From an uncultured Collinsella sp. (GTDB lineage: Bacteria > Actinomycetota > Coriobacteriia > Coriobacteriales > Coriobacteriaceae), in the NCBI GenBank assembly GCA_900540935.1, contig UQHW01000011.1:1-59106 (forward strand): 59,106 bases of DNA, in the 5' to 3' direction. The notes under the pieces are model-generated. The model had not been told where the DNA came from, did not search any database, and saw nothing but the letters and a program-made list of their open reading frames with translations. How positions within the stretch are numbered: the stretch's first letter is position 1; each line of letters begins with the position of its first letter. The position numbers were made by a program, and so were the translations under genes. Below, in pieces: positions 45,312 through 52,939 of the stretch.

Positions 45312-45854
45312 ATGCAGGACGACAAGGACAGGCTCACACAACTCACCTCGGAGCAGAACATGCTACTCAACCGGCTTATGCTCAAGATGGTTAAATTCGA
45401 TGCCGGCGACCCCAAGCGCATCCAGCACTTCGTGAAGGTGGCAAGTCTCGCGCGCACCATCGGCGAGGCCGAAAGCCTGCCCGCGCGCGAGCTCTTCACG
45501 CTCACCGCGGCGGCGATCGTCCACGATATCGGCATCCACCAGGCCATCGAGAAGTACGGCTCCAGTGCGGGCAAACTACAGGAGCAGGAAGGGCCGGCGC
45601 CGGCTCGAGCCATGCTGCGCGATCTGGGCTTTGATGTCCAGACCGTCGAGCGCGTGGCATTCCTAGTCGGGCATCACCACACCTACGACGCCATTGACGG
45701 GGTCGACTACCGGATTCTGGTCGAGGCGGACTTCTTGGTCAACCTGTACGAGGACGGCTGCTCCAGGGACGCCATGCTCGCGGCACGCGAGAGGGTCTTC
45801 CAGACCAGGACAGGCATAACGTTGCTCAACGCCATGTTCGGCCTGGAGAGTTAG
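45312..45854 (+). CDS. HD-domain phosphohydrolase
   Basis: A 180-residue metal-dependent HD protein. The metal ligands are visible as His in RIQHFVKVASLAR, the HD pair in AAAIVHDIGIH, the later HHH in FLVGHHHTYDAIDG and Asp in ILVEADFLVNLYED. These fit the HDIG/YedJ-like group of hydrolases acting on nucleotides or other phosphoesters. GAAAGGAA precedes the ATG. It stands alone after the two-component system, on its own transcript. The substrate is unknown. Confidence 0.85.
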   Translation: MQDDKDRLTQLTSEQNMLLNRLMLKMVKFDAGDPKRIQHFVKVASLARTIGEAESLPARELFTLTAAAIVHDIGIHQAIEKYGSSAGKLQEQEGPAPARAMLRDLGFDVQTVERVAFLVGHHHTYDAIDGVDYRILVEADFLVNLYEDGCSRDAMLAARERVFQTRTGITLLNAMFGLES

Positions 45855-46126
45855 TTCAAGCGTCATCAACCGCCTATAGTGGCGCAGCTTTTTTAGTACT
45901 CTGGGAGATGTCATGAGCATTGCGTCGACGCGGTTGCCTTCGGTCATAAACGTAGGATACGTTTCCCGTTCGCGACCGGTAAATAGACGGTAAGCGATCG
46001 GTCGGCACAACATCAGACCTCTCGTCCCAACTCGGAACGGTGCAAACGCGTACTGTACAATGGGAGGAGAAATCGTGCCCCGGAAAGAATCCTGCAGCAC
46101 GTATCCAGCCTGACCGAAGGAGCGAC

Positions 46127-47092
46127 ATGAATTCCATCGTATCTTTCCTCAACGGCGGCGGCCTGGGAGCCGTCATCCGCGGCGGCCTGGGAGCCGTCAT
46201 CCTGATCGTCGTCCTGATTGTGCTGGCCTTCAACGCGTTCTTCGTGGTGAAACAGCAAAACGCCGTTATCATCGAGCGTCTGGGGCGTTTCAGCGCCATC
46301 CTGGGCGCGGGCCTACACGCCAAGGTGCCATTCATCGACCGCAAGGCGGCGACAGTGAGCCTCCGCACCATGAAAAACGGCTTTGATATCGACGTTAAGA
46401 CCCAAGACAACGTGACCATCGGCCTCGAGGTCTCTGTGCAATACCACGTGAGCTACGAGCGCGGAGAGACGCCCGCGCAGTCCGGTGTCTACAAGAGTTA
46501 CTACATGTTGCAGCAACCCGTGGCGCAGATGCGCGACTTCATCACCGACGCCCTGCGCTCCTCCATCCCCGTCTACACGCTCGACGAGGTCTTCGCCAAG
46601 AAGGACGATATCGCCAAGGACGTCAACGCCACCGTTTCCGGGCAGATGGCAGCCTACGGCTTCACGCTCGTCTCCACGCTCATCACCAAGATCGCGCTGC
46701 CGGCCGAGGTCGAGAACTCCATGAACGACATCAACGCCGCCCAGCGCAAGCGTGCCGCCGCGCAGGAGCTCGCCGAGGCCGACCGCATCAAGCGTGTCAC
46801 CGAGGCGACCGCCGAGGCCGAGGCAATGGAAAAGGCGGGCGAAGGCATCGCCGCCCAGCGCAAGGCTATCGCGCTGGGCATCAAGGACTCCCTCGAGATC
46901 ATCCAGGAGACGGGCATCGGCAACGACGAGGCCAACCAGCTGTTCATGTTCACGCAGTGGTCCGAGATGATGACGGAGTTCGCTCGCACGGGTAAAACCT
47001 CGACGGTCGTGCTGCCGAGCGATTTTTCGCAGTCAGCCTCGATGTTCGAGCAGATGCTGGCCGCCACGAAGGCCACCGATGACGAGCGCTAG
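46127..47092 (+). CDS. SPFH/Band-7 (stomatin-like) membrane protein
   Basis: A 322-residue stomatin-type protein. A glycine-rich N-terminus made of a duplicated GGLGAVI unit precedes one membrane helix (about 22-42). The SPFH domain (about 45-210; VKQQNAVIIERLGRFSAIL opens it) and an alanine/glutamate coiled-coil region (about 205-260) follow. Such proteins form large membrane rings that organise microdomains or guard proteases. No NfeD-type protease or partner lies next to it; the next gene encodes an unknown membrane protein 51 bp on. The ATG at 46127 has GAAGGAG. Confidence 0.9.
   Translation: MNSIVSFLNGGGLGAVIRGGLGAVILIVVLIVLAFNAFFVVKQQNAVIIERLGRFSAILGAGLHAKVPFIDRKAATVSLRTMKNGFDIDVKTQDNVTIGLEVSVQYHVSYERGETPAQSGVYKSYYMLQQPVAQMRDFITDALRSSIPVYTLDEVFAKKDDIAKDVNATVSGQMAAYGFTLVSTLITKIALPAEVENSMNDINAAQRKRAAAQELAEADRIKRVTEATAEAEAMEKAGEGIAAQRKAIALGIKDSLEIIQETGIGNDEANQLFMFTQWSEMMTEFARTGKTSTVVLPSDFSQSASMFEQMLAATKATDDER
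46156..46200 (+). repeat. In-frame tandem duplication inside the SPFH gene
   Basis: A 21-bp unit beginning GGCGGCCTGGGAGCC occurs at 46156-46176 and again, identically, at 46180-46200, separated by CGC. It encodes GGLGAVI-R-GGLGAVI directly before the membrane helix. The identity at third codon positions points to a recent duplication. Confidence 0.9.
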
Positions 47093-47143
47093 GTTGGATG
47101 CCGTGGTCTAACCGGCACCGGCCCATCGGCATCAGGAGGAGAC

Positions 47144-48214
47144 ATGGCTCGCAACCGTTTTTTTCCGAGATCATCCGACGGCAGCGGGGACATCGACCCG
47201 TTTAACGCTGGCGATCCCATTATGCCGCTCGACGATGTTGTCCCCACGCGCGATGAGCGCGTGGGGCCGGCGAGCCGCGCGGAACGACCGGAGGAGGCGG
47301 AAGCACAGAATCCGCAAGCCGTCCCCGCCACCGCAACCAAGGTCCGGACCGAGGCCAAGACCGCGTTCAAGGCTAAATCCAAGAAAAGGGCAACAGATGG
47401 CCGGCATGTGTCGCACCGGGCCGAACCCGAACCGGAGTCCGTCTCGGACGATGATTCCGGCACGGAGAAGACTACTGGGCACCGCTGGGGCATCAACGGC
47501 TATGGTATCGTCGTCGGTGCCATCTTTCTCGTCACACTGCTGCTCGGCGTCGTCGCCAACTGTGGCTCAATGATGATCACCTCGACTATCGGCGCGGATG
47601 TGCCGCTAACCGAGGCGACGGGCGAGTCGGATGGCGGCACGGAGGAGAATGACGCGGCAAAGGCGCAAGACGACGCCGAAGCCGAGGACAGAGCGGTCTC
47701 CGATGCCGCGACCGCGCGTCTTGACAATCTCTTCGACGATCCCGCAACGGGCGACCTCATCAAACGTGGGCTCGACCGTCAGTTGAAGACCAACTTCGGC
47801 TACACGGCCGACGAGCTCGGTATCGATGCCACTGCCTATGAAAAGTGGTTCCTTGGCACCATTGACTACCGGCTCAACCACGCCCAGGCCTACGGCCACG
47901 GCACGGGGTTCGCGGCGTTCGACGTCACGTCCCCCGACATCTACCGGATATTCAACGACTTCTACACCAAGACATCCGATTACGTCTTGAGCAACAGACT
48001 CTACGGAACATATGGACCCGATGGAGTTGCCGTCGCGCTCACAGACGAGCAGAAGGCCCAGATGAGTGCCTATTTCAACGAGACGCTCTCGAAAGCCGCG
48101 ATAAGAGACGATGGCTACTTGAGCGCCTGGCTCTCCAAAGGCAATGACGGCACGTGGATGGTGGACGACACGAGCCTTCGGGAGACCCTGACGTACCTGG
48201 TCGGCGTCGCGTAA
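47144..48214 (+). CDS. Single-pass membrane protein of unknown function
   Basis: A 356-residue protein I do not recognise. The cytoplasmic N-terminus (about 1-115) is polar and low-complexity, rich in Glu, Ala, Lys and Arg. One helix (about 119-142, GIVVGAIFLVTLLLGVVANCG) is followed by an acidic linker and an external domain (about 190-356) with no known motif. AGGAGGA precedes the ATG. It starts 51 bp after the SPFH gene, so the two are probably an operon and the protein may be an SPFH client. Confidence 0.75.
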   Translation: MARNRFFPRSSDGSGDIDPFNAGDPIMPLDDVVPTRDERVGPASRAERPEEAEAQNPQAVPATATKVRTEAKTAFKAKSKKRATDGRHVSHRAEPEPESVSDDDSGTEKTTGHRWGINGYGIVVGAIFLVTLLLGVVANCGSMMITSTIGADVPLTEATGESDGGTEENDAAKAQDDAEAEDRAVSDAATARLDNLFDDPATGDLIKRGLDRQLKTNFGYTADELGIDATAYEKWFLGTIDYRLNHAQAYGHGTGFAAFDVTSPDIYRIFNDFYTKTSDYVLSNRLYGTYGPDGVAVALTDEQKAQMSAYFNETLSKAAIRDDGYLSAWLSKGNDGTWMVDDTSLRETLTYLVGVA

Positions 48215-48447
48215 GGCATGCCGAGCAAGACGAATGGACAGATACCTGAGGGGATAGTCCCATCGCCTCGCACGGACATGTACGAAACGAGATGAGGATT
48301 GTGCAAGGAGGTCATGGCCATCTGGTGCCGCGCCAACTCGAGCGCGCCGTTGCACCGGCGCAGATCGTTTCCTATGCCCGCGTGCCCGCGGATATAGGAA
48401 TCCCATCGATCGGGCAGAGATTGTCCCGCAACAGCAAGCAGGTGCCG

Positions 48448-48588
48448 CTACTTCCGGAGGCCGCCCGTGAGGGCGCTCATGAGGGCCACGTACTCACGCA
48501 GGCCCACGCAGGCGAGCACGAACTCGGAGAGCCACCCCGGCAGGCGCGTGCGGGCGATCTGCGCCCCCGCCTCCGAGAGAGTGCCCAT
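48448..48588 (-). CDS. Small coupled peptide (46 aa)
   Basis: A 46-codon frame whose ATG shares one base with the TGA stop of the preceding membrane-protein gene (TGATG). This is the usual sign of translational coupling. The peptide is amphipathic, with a possible helix at about 19-42 (WLSEFVLACVGLREYVALMS). It has no recognised family. Coupling is the main evidence; the sequence could also be a relic of a longer protein. Confidence 0.45.
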   Translation of the reverse strand: MGTLSEAGAQIARTRLPGWLSEFVLACVGLREYVALMSALTGGLRK

Positions 48589-49118
48589 CACCCCAGAAGG
48601 TCACCCAGCACGGCCGCACCGGTTTTGATGATCCCGAAGACGAAAAACGGTAGAAGCATCGCGAGCAGTGCGTCCATGCGCGGATTGATCGTCTCCGGGA
48701 TCTTCGGGCTGCCGAAGAACAGCGTCCCATCGGGCGCGAGGTAGTCGATGAGCGGGTACTCCGGCCCGCAGCTGTACAAATCATCCCCCCAAGTCGCCCA
48801 ACTCGGCTGCAAGGTGTCCCGCAGGACAACTTCCTCACCCGTCTGCTCGCACACGTATATCGGCGTGCCCAAGAACAGCGAGTCGTCATGCTCCGGATCG
48901 CCCGTTGTCGCGCCGCGCCACTGCCTCGGGTTCTCCTCGCGCCAGCGGAGGGTCCCGTCCTCGTCACGCTCGAGTCTTTGGAAGACGTAACGGAGCCGCG
49001 TGTAACCCCGGGCCCGGAGCTTGCGGTCGAGCAGAAAGCCTTTGATGTCTCCCATGAGCACGACCAGACAGAGAGCTGTGAGAAAGACGCTTGTGACGAG
49101 TCCCATCAGCATGTCCAC
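48588..49118 (-). CDS. Two-helix membrane protein of unknown function
   Basis: A 176-residue protein with a helix at each end (about 5-24 and 150-172) and a soluble middle rich in Trp, Asp and Arg (LRYVFQRLERDEDGTLRWREE; GTPIYVCEQTGEEVVLRD). The middle may be a small beta domain. I do not recognise the family. It is convergent with the SPFH-associated gene and precedes a coupled 46-residue peptide. A weak AG-rich site precedes the ATG. Confidence 0.65.
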   Translation of the reverse strand: MDMLMGLVTSVFLTALCLVVLMGDIKGFLLDRKLRARGYTRLRYVFQRLERDEDGTLRWREENPRQWRGATTGDPEHDDSLFLGTPIYVCEQTGEEVVLRDTLQPSWATWGDDLYSCGPEYPLIDYLAPDGTLFFGSPKIPETINPRMDALLAMLLPFFVFGIIKTGAAVLGDLLG

Positions 49119-49479
49119 GGCAGCCCCAACCTCTCGGACGAGATCATTTCACATTAATCATAGAGGACGTGAGCCACGGGCGAAAAGAGCACCGAGAAGC
49201 GTTTGCGGAACGCTTACCGGAACGCACGAGTGGGCGGCGCAGACGGGTGGCGACGCCGTGCCACGCTTTACTCCACATTAACCATCTAGAAAAACGCCAT
49301 ACGGAGACCGCTGACACGCCCATTGGGCTCGATTCGAGTTTCACGGACCCAGAAACGACCCCGTTTCCCTCGGGGACAAATTCCGCGCGTCTACTCACTC
49401 GGAGATAGAGCGGGGGTCTTCCCTTCCCGAGCTCAAAAGAATCTCTGTCCATATTTCGGACAGAACGAGCCTTCCAGTT

Positions 49480-50199
49480 GTGCTCGTTGCGCAGATTGAT
49501 GCGAGACAGCGCAAGGCCCTCGTATCGCAGGGGATTCCATTCGTCGTCCCAGGCAGACAGGCATTTCTCCCCATGCTGGGTTTTATTGCAAACGCCAGAC
49601 GAGATTTATCCCCCCTTTCCAAAGTGATGGCTCCCAGCACCCAAGCTGCCCTGGTCGCCTTGATGGCAAACCCCGACCTCCGGACATCCGAGAAGCTGAG
49701 GGAAATGACAGGCATGCCGTCGTCCAGCGTTTCACGGGCTCTCGACGATCTTTCCCGCAGAGGCCTTATCAACAAATCCAAGCAGGCGCGCCAGGTAATC
49801 ATCGAGTGCAATGGCTCCCAAAACCAACTGATAAAAAGGGCAAAGGACTGCCTGCAAAACCCCGTGGCGCGTGTCACGTATACGAGAAGAAGTAAAGACA
49901 CAGACTTTCTCCCGCTTGCAGGAGAAAGCGCCCTTTCCGAACGCAGCTTGCTTACTCCTCCCATAATTGAATGTCGTGCATTATTAAAAAAGACCTTTAA
50001 GGCGAATAAGTTTGAAGAGATCCAGCTGGGAGAGTTACCGAATGAAGAGACGATTCGGCTCCAAATCTGGACATACGATCCACTCGTCGCCGGAAGGGGC
50101 GAAATTGACGACGTGTCTCTTGCGCTGACCCTCATCGATACAGAAGATGAACGCGTTATCGGCCAGCTAAACGCACTGTTTAAGGAGGAACTGTGGTAG
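49480..50199 (+). CDS. N-terminally truncated winged-helix protein (possible pseudogene)
   Basis: The 239-residue frame from GTG 49480 contains a MarR-like winged helix (about 60-100, TSEKLREMTGMPSSSVSRALDDLSRRGLI) and a C-terminal block (FLPLAGESALSERSLLTPP). The first residues (RQRKALVSQGIPFVVPGRQAFLPMLG) lie well inside the usual fold of this family, which I recall as about 320 residues long. In-frame homologous-looking sequence (SSLPELKRISVHISDRTSLP) extends upstream to a stop at 49312, yet no ATG, GTG or TTG occurs there. So the N-terminus seems lost. The 360-bp gap upstream (49119-49479) otherwise shows nothing clear. Function is unknown; a regulator is likely. Confidence 0.6.
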   Translation: MLVAQIDARQRKALVSQGIPFVVPGRQAFLPMLGFIANARRDLSPLSKVMAPSTQAALVALMANPDLRTSEKLREMTGMPSSSVSRALDDLSRRGLINKSKQARQVIIECNGSQNQLIKRAKDCLQNPVARVTYTRRSKDTDFLPLAGESALSERSLLTPPIIECRALLKKTFKANKFEEIQLGELPNEETIRLQIWTYDPLVAGRGEIDDVSLALTLIDTEDERVIGQLNALFKEELW

Positions 50200-50211
50200 C
50201 AAGCGACGTTA

Positions 50212-50796
50212 TTAGATGTCGCCAGCAGAGTCGAGGTCTGCCTCAATCTTGGCACGGCGCCTTTTCGCCGAGAAGTACGCTGCGCACAGGGTGGCAAATG
50301 TGACAACGGCGACTGCCAGGCCGAAGTACGCGCCCGTAGCCAAGTTCGCCACCCAAAAGACACTTTCGAGCGGCACAATCTGTGCCTCTGCAACACAGCG
50401 CATCACCGCAATGACAAGTGCGCTCGTGACCCCGCTGACACCGCAGACGAGCAGGAAGTATCCAACAGGAAGATGCTCGGTTTGCCCAAAACGGTTGGTA
50501 TCGACATAGCCCTTTCGCGTTTGCAGCACCGCACAAATCAGCATCACGATAACGAGCCACGCATACATGGCAGCCTCAACCGGTGTTACAAAGAGGTGCG
50601 GCATTTCGGTGGCGTTGCTGTGAACCCACGCAACCTGTCGAGCTATAGTCTGATAGAAAAGAATCATCAGCATGCCAAACGAAAGCAGCACGAAGCCAAT
50701 CCTGTAGATCTTCGCGTTCTCTGCTTCCAAGCGCTCATCCTTTGGGCCTGCATACTCACGCCACTTTTGCACGATTTTAAGATCTTCAAATTTCAT
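50212..50796 (-). CDS. Four-helix membrane protein paired with an XRE regulator
   Basis: A 194-residue protein with a soluble N-terminus of about 30 residues and four helices (about 31-50, 72-92, 108-132, 145-170), then a basic tail. It resembles the DUF6773-type proteins that commonly follow a small XRE regulator in gut Gram-positives, though I cannot confirm the family. It starts 9 bp after the XRE stop and is surely co-transcribed. A role in envelope stress is only a guess. Confidence 0.75.
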   Translation of the reverse strand: MKFEDLKIVQKWREYAGPKDERLEAENAKIYRIGFVLLSFGMLMILFYQTIARQVAWVHSNATEMPHLFVTPVEAAMYAWLVIVMLICAVLQTRKGYVDTNRFGQTEHLPVGYFLLVCGVSGVTSALVIAVMRCVAEAQIVPLESVFWVANLATGAYFGLAVAVVTFATLCAAYFSAKRRRAKIEADLDSAGDI

Positions 50797-50805
50797 AGTG
50801 GCCTC

Positions 50806-51036
50806 CTAAAGAGCGTTAGGGTCGGCTTTAATCTCGTCGTCCCAAAACAAGTCGTTCAACGTAACGCGCAGCGCTTTGCAGATTGCCATGCACAGGTTGA
50901 GCGTGGGATTGTAGCCACCGGCCTCGATCAGGCCGATGGTTTGACGCGTAACGCCCACGGCCTGGGCTAAGTCAGCTTGCGAAAGGCCAGCCGCCGCGCG
51001 CGCTGCCTTCATGCGTAGGTTCTTTTTGCCCGGCAT
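50806..51036 (-). CDS. XRE-family helix-turn-helix regulator
   Basis: A 76-residue single-domain Cro/CI-type regulator. The helix-turn-helix is clear (GLSQADLAQAVGVTRQTIGLIEAGGYNPTL), ending in the ALRVTLNDLFW segment typical of this small-regulator class. I chose the ATG at 51036 with AAAGGAA upstream; the open frame continues for 20 codons through the promoter region. Two palindromes between its promoter and start suggest that it represses itself and the membrane gene behind it. Confidence 0.88.
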   Translation of the reverse strand: MPGKKNLRMKAARAAAGLSQADLAQAVGVTRQTIGLIEAGGYNPTLNLCMAICKALRVTLNDLFWDDEIKADPNAL

Positions 51037-51050
51037 AAAGTTCCTTTCGT

Positions 51051-51113
51051 GATATCGGACAGATATCCGTTGCAATATGACAGAAATATATTGCATTTAT
51101 TGGATAATGTCAA
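51051..51113 (-). promoter_or_regulatory. XRE-operon promoter with two palindromes
   Basis: On the minus strand TTGACA (51113-51108) and TATATT (51090-51085) are 17 bp apart, a consensus-like sigma-70 promoter. TGCAATAT-N9-ATATTGCA (51071-51095) covers the -10 box. A second palindrome, GATATC-N5-GATATC (51051-51067), lies in the leader. Both fit binding sites for the XRE protein. Confidence 0.75.
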
Positions 51114-51185
51114 CTATACCCGTCATTATGAAAACTATGTCCGCCATCGCCATACGGCATAGTGATATCGATTCGCTTTTCAATC

Positions 51186-51292
51186 TTACTCGGTCAGAAC
51201 CGACTCGGTTTTATCCGAGTAAACTTGGGCATAAACTGATTCATGCGCTACAATTTACTCGGACAAAACCGAGTCGGAAGGAACCGAGTAAA
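51186..51292 (+). promoter_or_regulatory. Paired ACTCGG palindromes in front of the DUF234 ATPase gene
   Basis: Element 1 (51186-51222) runs TTACTCGG ... CCGACTCGG ... CCGAGTAA. Element 2 (51254-51292) is its inverted copy, running TTTACTCGG ... CCGAGTCGG ... CCGAGTAAA, and its final A is the first base of the ATG. The ribosome site GGAAGGA sits between the two right-hand half-sites. Six or more ACTCGG/CCGAGT half-sites therefore cover the promoter and start region. Confidence 0.85.
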
Positions 51293-52674
51293 TGGAATTC
51301 ATTGGCAGGGAGCATGAACTCGCCCGTATTAAGAAAACGCTCAAGGCGCCCGAGCAGCGCAATGTTCTCGTTTACGGCAGGCGTCGCGTCGGCAAAAGCG
51401 AACTCATCAAGCAGGCGCTAATCGATTTGTCAGACACCACAACGGTCTACTACGAGTGCCGCCAAACCTCCGAGGCGGACAACCTTGAAAGCCTTTCCGC
51501 CCTTGCCGCTGAAGCGCTGGGGTTTCCGCCGCTCGCTTTCACGGGCATCCGCGAACTCATCGAATTTCTGTTTGCCCAGACCAAGGACAAGAACTTCGTA
51601 CTCATTCTCGACGAATACCCTTATTTGAGAGATGCGGTTAAAGGCTTAGACAGTATCCTTCAGACTTCAATCGACACCCATAGGGAAGACTCACGTTTAA
51701 GCATCGTTCTGTGCGGATCCTACGTTGGGATCATGAAATCCCTCATCGAACATGCGAGCCCCCTTTACGGACGAATCGACCTTACGCTCGAGCTTAAGCC
51801 CATGGACTACTTTGACGCAGCGAAGTTCTATCCCGCATTCTCACCCGAGGACAAGGTGCGGCTCTACAGTGTTTTTGGCGGCATTCCCTTTTACAATCGC
51901 CTCATCGATCAATCCCAAAGTGTGCGCGACAACATCATCGAGCTCGTCACAGAACCCGGAGCCCGCTTAGAGAGCGAAGTTCCGTCCTATCTCGGCGCCG
52001 AAATCTCTAAGATGACCAATGCCAACGAAGTTTTCGGGGCTCTCGCACAAGGTTACTCACGCTGGAGAGATGTGCTGGCGCAGTCGCACGTCTCGAGCGG
52101 CCCCGCCATGGCAGACGTGCTCGACAAGCTCATCTCGCTCGAGATCGTCCAAAAGCGTGCGCCCATCAACGACCCTACGAACAAGCGCAAGTCCGGCTAC
52201 TTTGTGGTGGACCCGCTTTCGCTCTTTTACTATCGCTACGTCTTTCGAAATGCCTCCGCGCGTCAGCTGCTCAACCCAGAAGTCTTCTATGATCGCCATG
52301 TCGCCCAAAACTTCGAGGAAAACTACGTCCCGCATATGTTCGAAGAAATTTGTCGCCAATACCTCGTACGACAAAACAGATCCGGCATGGTCGAGCCAGC
52401 CTTCGACGCCATAGGCAAGTACTGGTACGACGGCCCCGTAAACAAAACGAGTGGCGAATTCGATGTGGTAACGCAAGACCCCGACGGTTACACATTCTAC
52501 GAAGCCAAGTTCCGCAAATCTCCCATCACTCAAAAGATGGTTGATAAGGAAATCGCTCAGGTCGAGGCAACGGGGCTAACATGCCATCGCTACGGCTTCT
52601 TCTCACGCTCCGGTTTTGAAGCCGACAAGAGCGACCGAACCATCTTCATCGACCTGTCGCAGATGTTTGAGTAA
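51292..52674 (+). CDS. AAA ATPase with DUF234-type PD-(D/E)XK nuclease-like C-terminus
   Basis: A 460-residue protein. The archaeal-type ATPase domain (about 1-230) has Walker A GRRRVGKS at 29-36 and Walker B FVLILDEYP at 102-110. A winged-helix region follows (about 245-315, FGALAQGYSRWRDVLAQSHVSSGPAMADVLDKL). The C-terminal DUF234 region carries Asp391, Glu404 and Lys406 in the pattern EFDVV...YEAK, the PD-(D/E)XK nuclease layout. Cellular function is unknown. The start codon is embedded in a palindrome, and the winged helix could bind it. It is transcribed divergently from the XRE gene. Confidence 0.88.
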   Translation: MEFIGREHELARIKKTLKAPEQRNVLVYGRRRVGKSELIKQALIDLSDTTTVYYECRQTSEADNLESLSALAAEALGFPPLAFTGIRELIEFLFAQTKDKNFVLILDEYPYLRDAVKGLDSILQTSIDTHREDSRLSIVLCGSYVGIMKSLIEHASPLYGRIDLTLELKPMDYFDAAKFYPAFSPEDKVRLYSVFGGIPFYNRLIDQSQSVRDNIIELVTEPGARLESEVPSYLGAEISKMTNANEVFGALAQGYSRWRDVLAQSHVSSGPAMADVLDKLISLEIVQKRAPINDPTNKRKSGYFVVDPLSLFYYRYVFRNASARQLLNPEVFYDRHVAQNFEENYVPHMFEEICRQYLVRQNRSGMVEPAFDAIGKYWYDGPVNKTSGEFDVVTQDPDGYTFYEAKFRKSPITQKMVDKEIAQVEATGLTCHRYGFFSRSGFEADKSDRTIFIDLSQMFE

Positions 52675-52939
52675 ACATGATTCTTAGTGCAGCAGTTGGC
52701 TGAAATCGTGTCACCCATAATCGTTCGATTTTGTTTAGTGTATCTACACCGCTATTAAATAAAACTCATCTGTATCTAAAACTGTTCAACAATGCCGCGT
52801 TATAGCCCAATGCCTCGCTTAATCTTCGAACGCGCGTTCGATGGATTTCGTGTTGGGTGGAATCGCCCAAGGGCTGGGCTATGCTACCTTGACTATCTAT
52901 ATGACTTAAACGCAGCAAAGGAGCACCGAGAGAGCGAGC

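Noticed and set aside
48215..48447. A further small gene after the 46-residue peptide
   Set aside because: The frames there lack ribosome sites and hydrophobic or conserved-looking features.
52675..52939. A promoter or small gene in the gap before the topoisomerase operon
   Set aside because: TTGACT and TATGCT-like boxes occur but not at workable spacing, and no short frame has a ribosome site.
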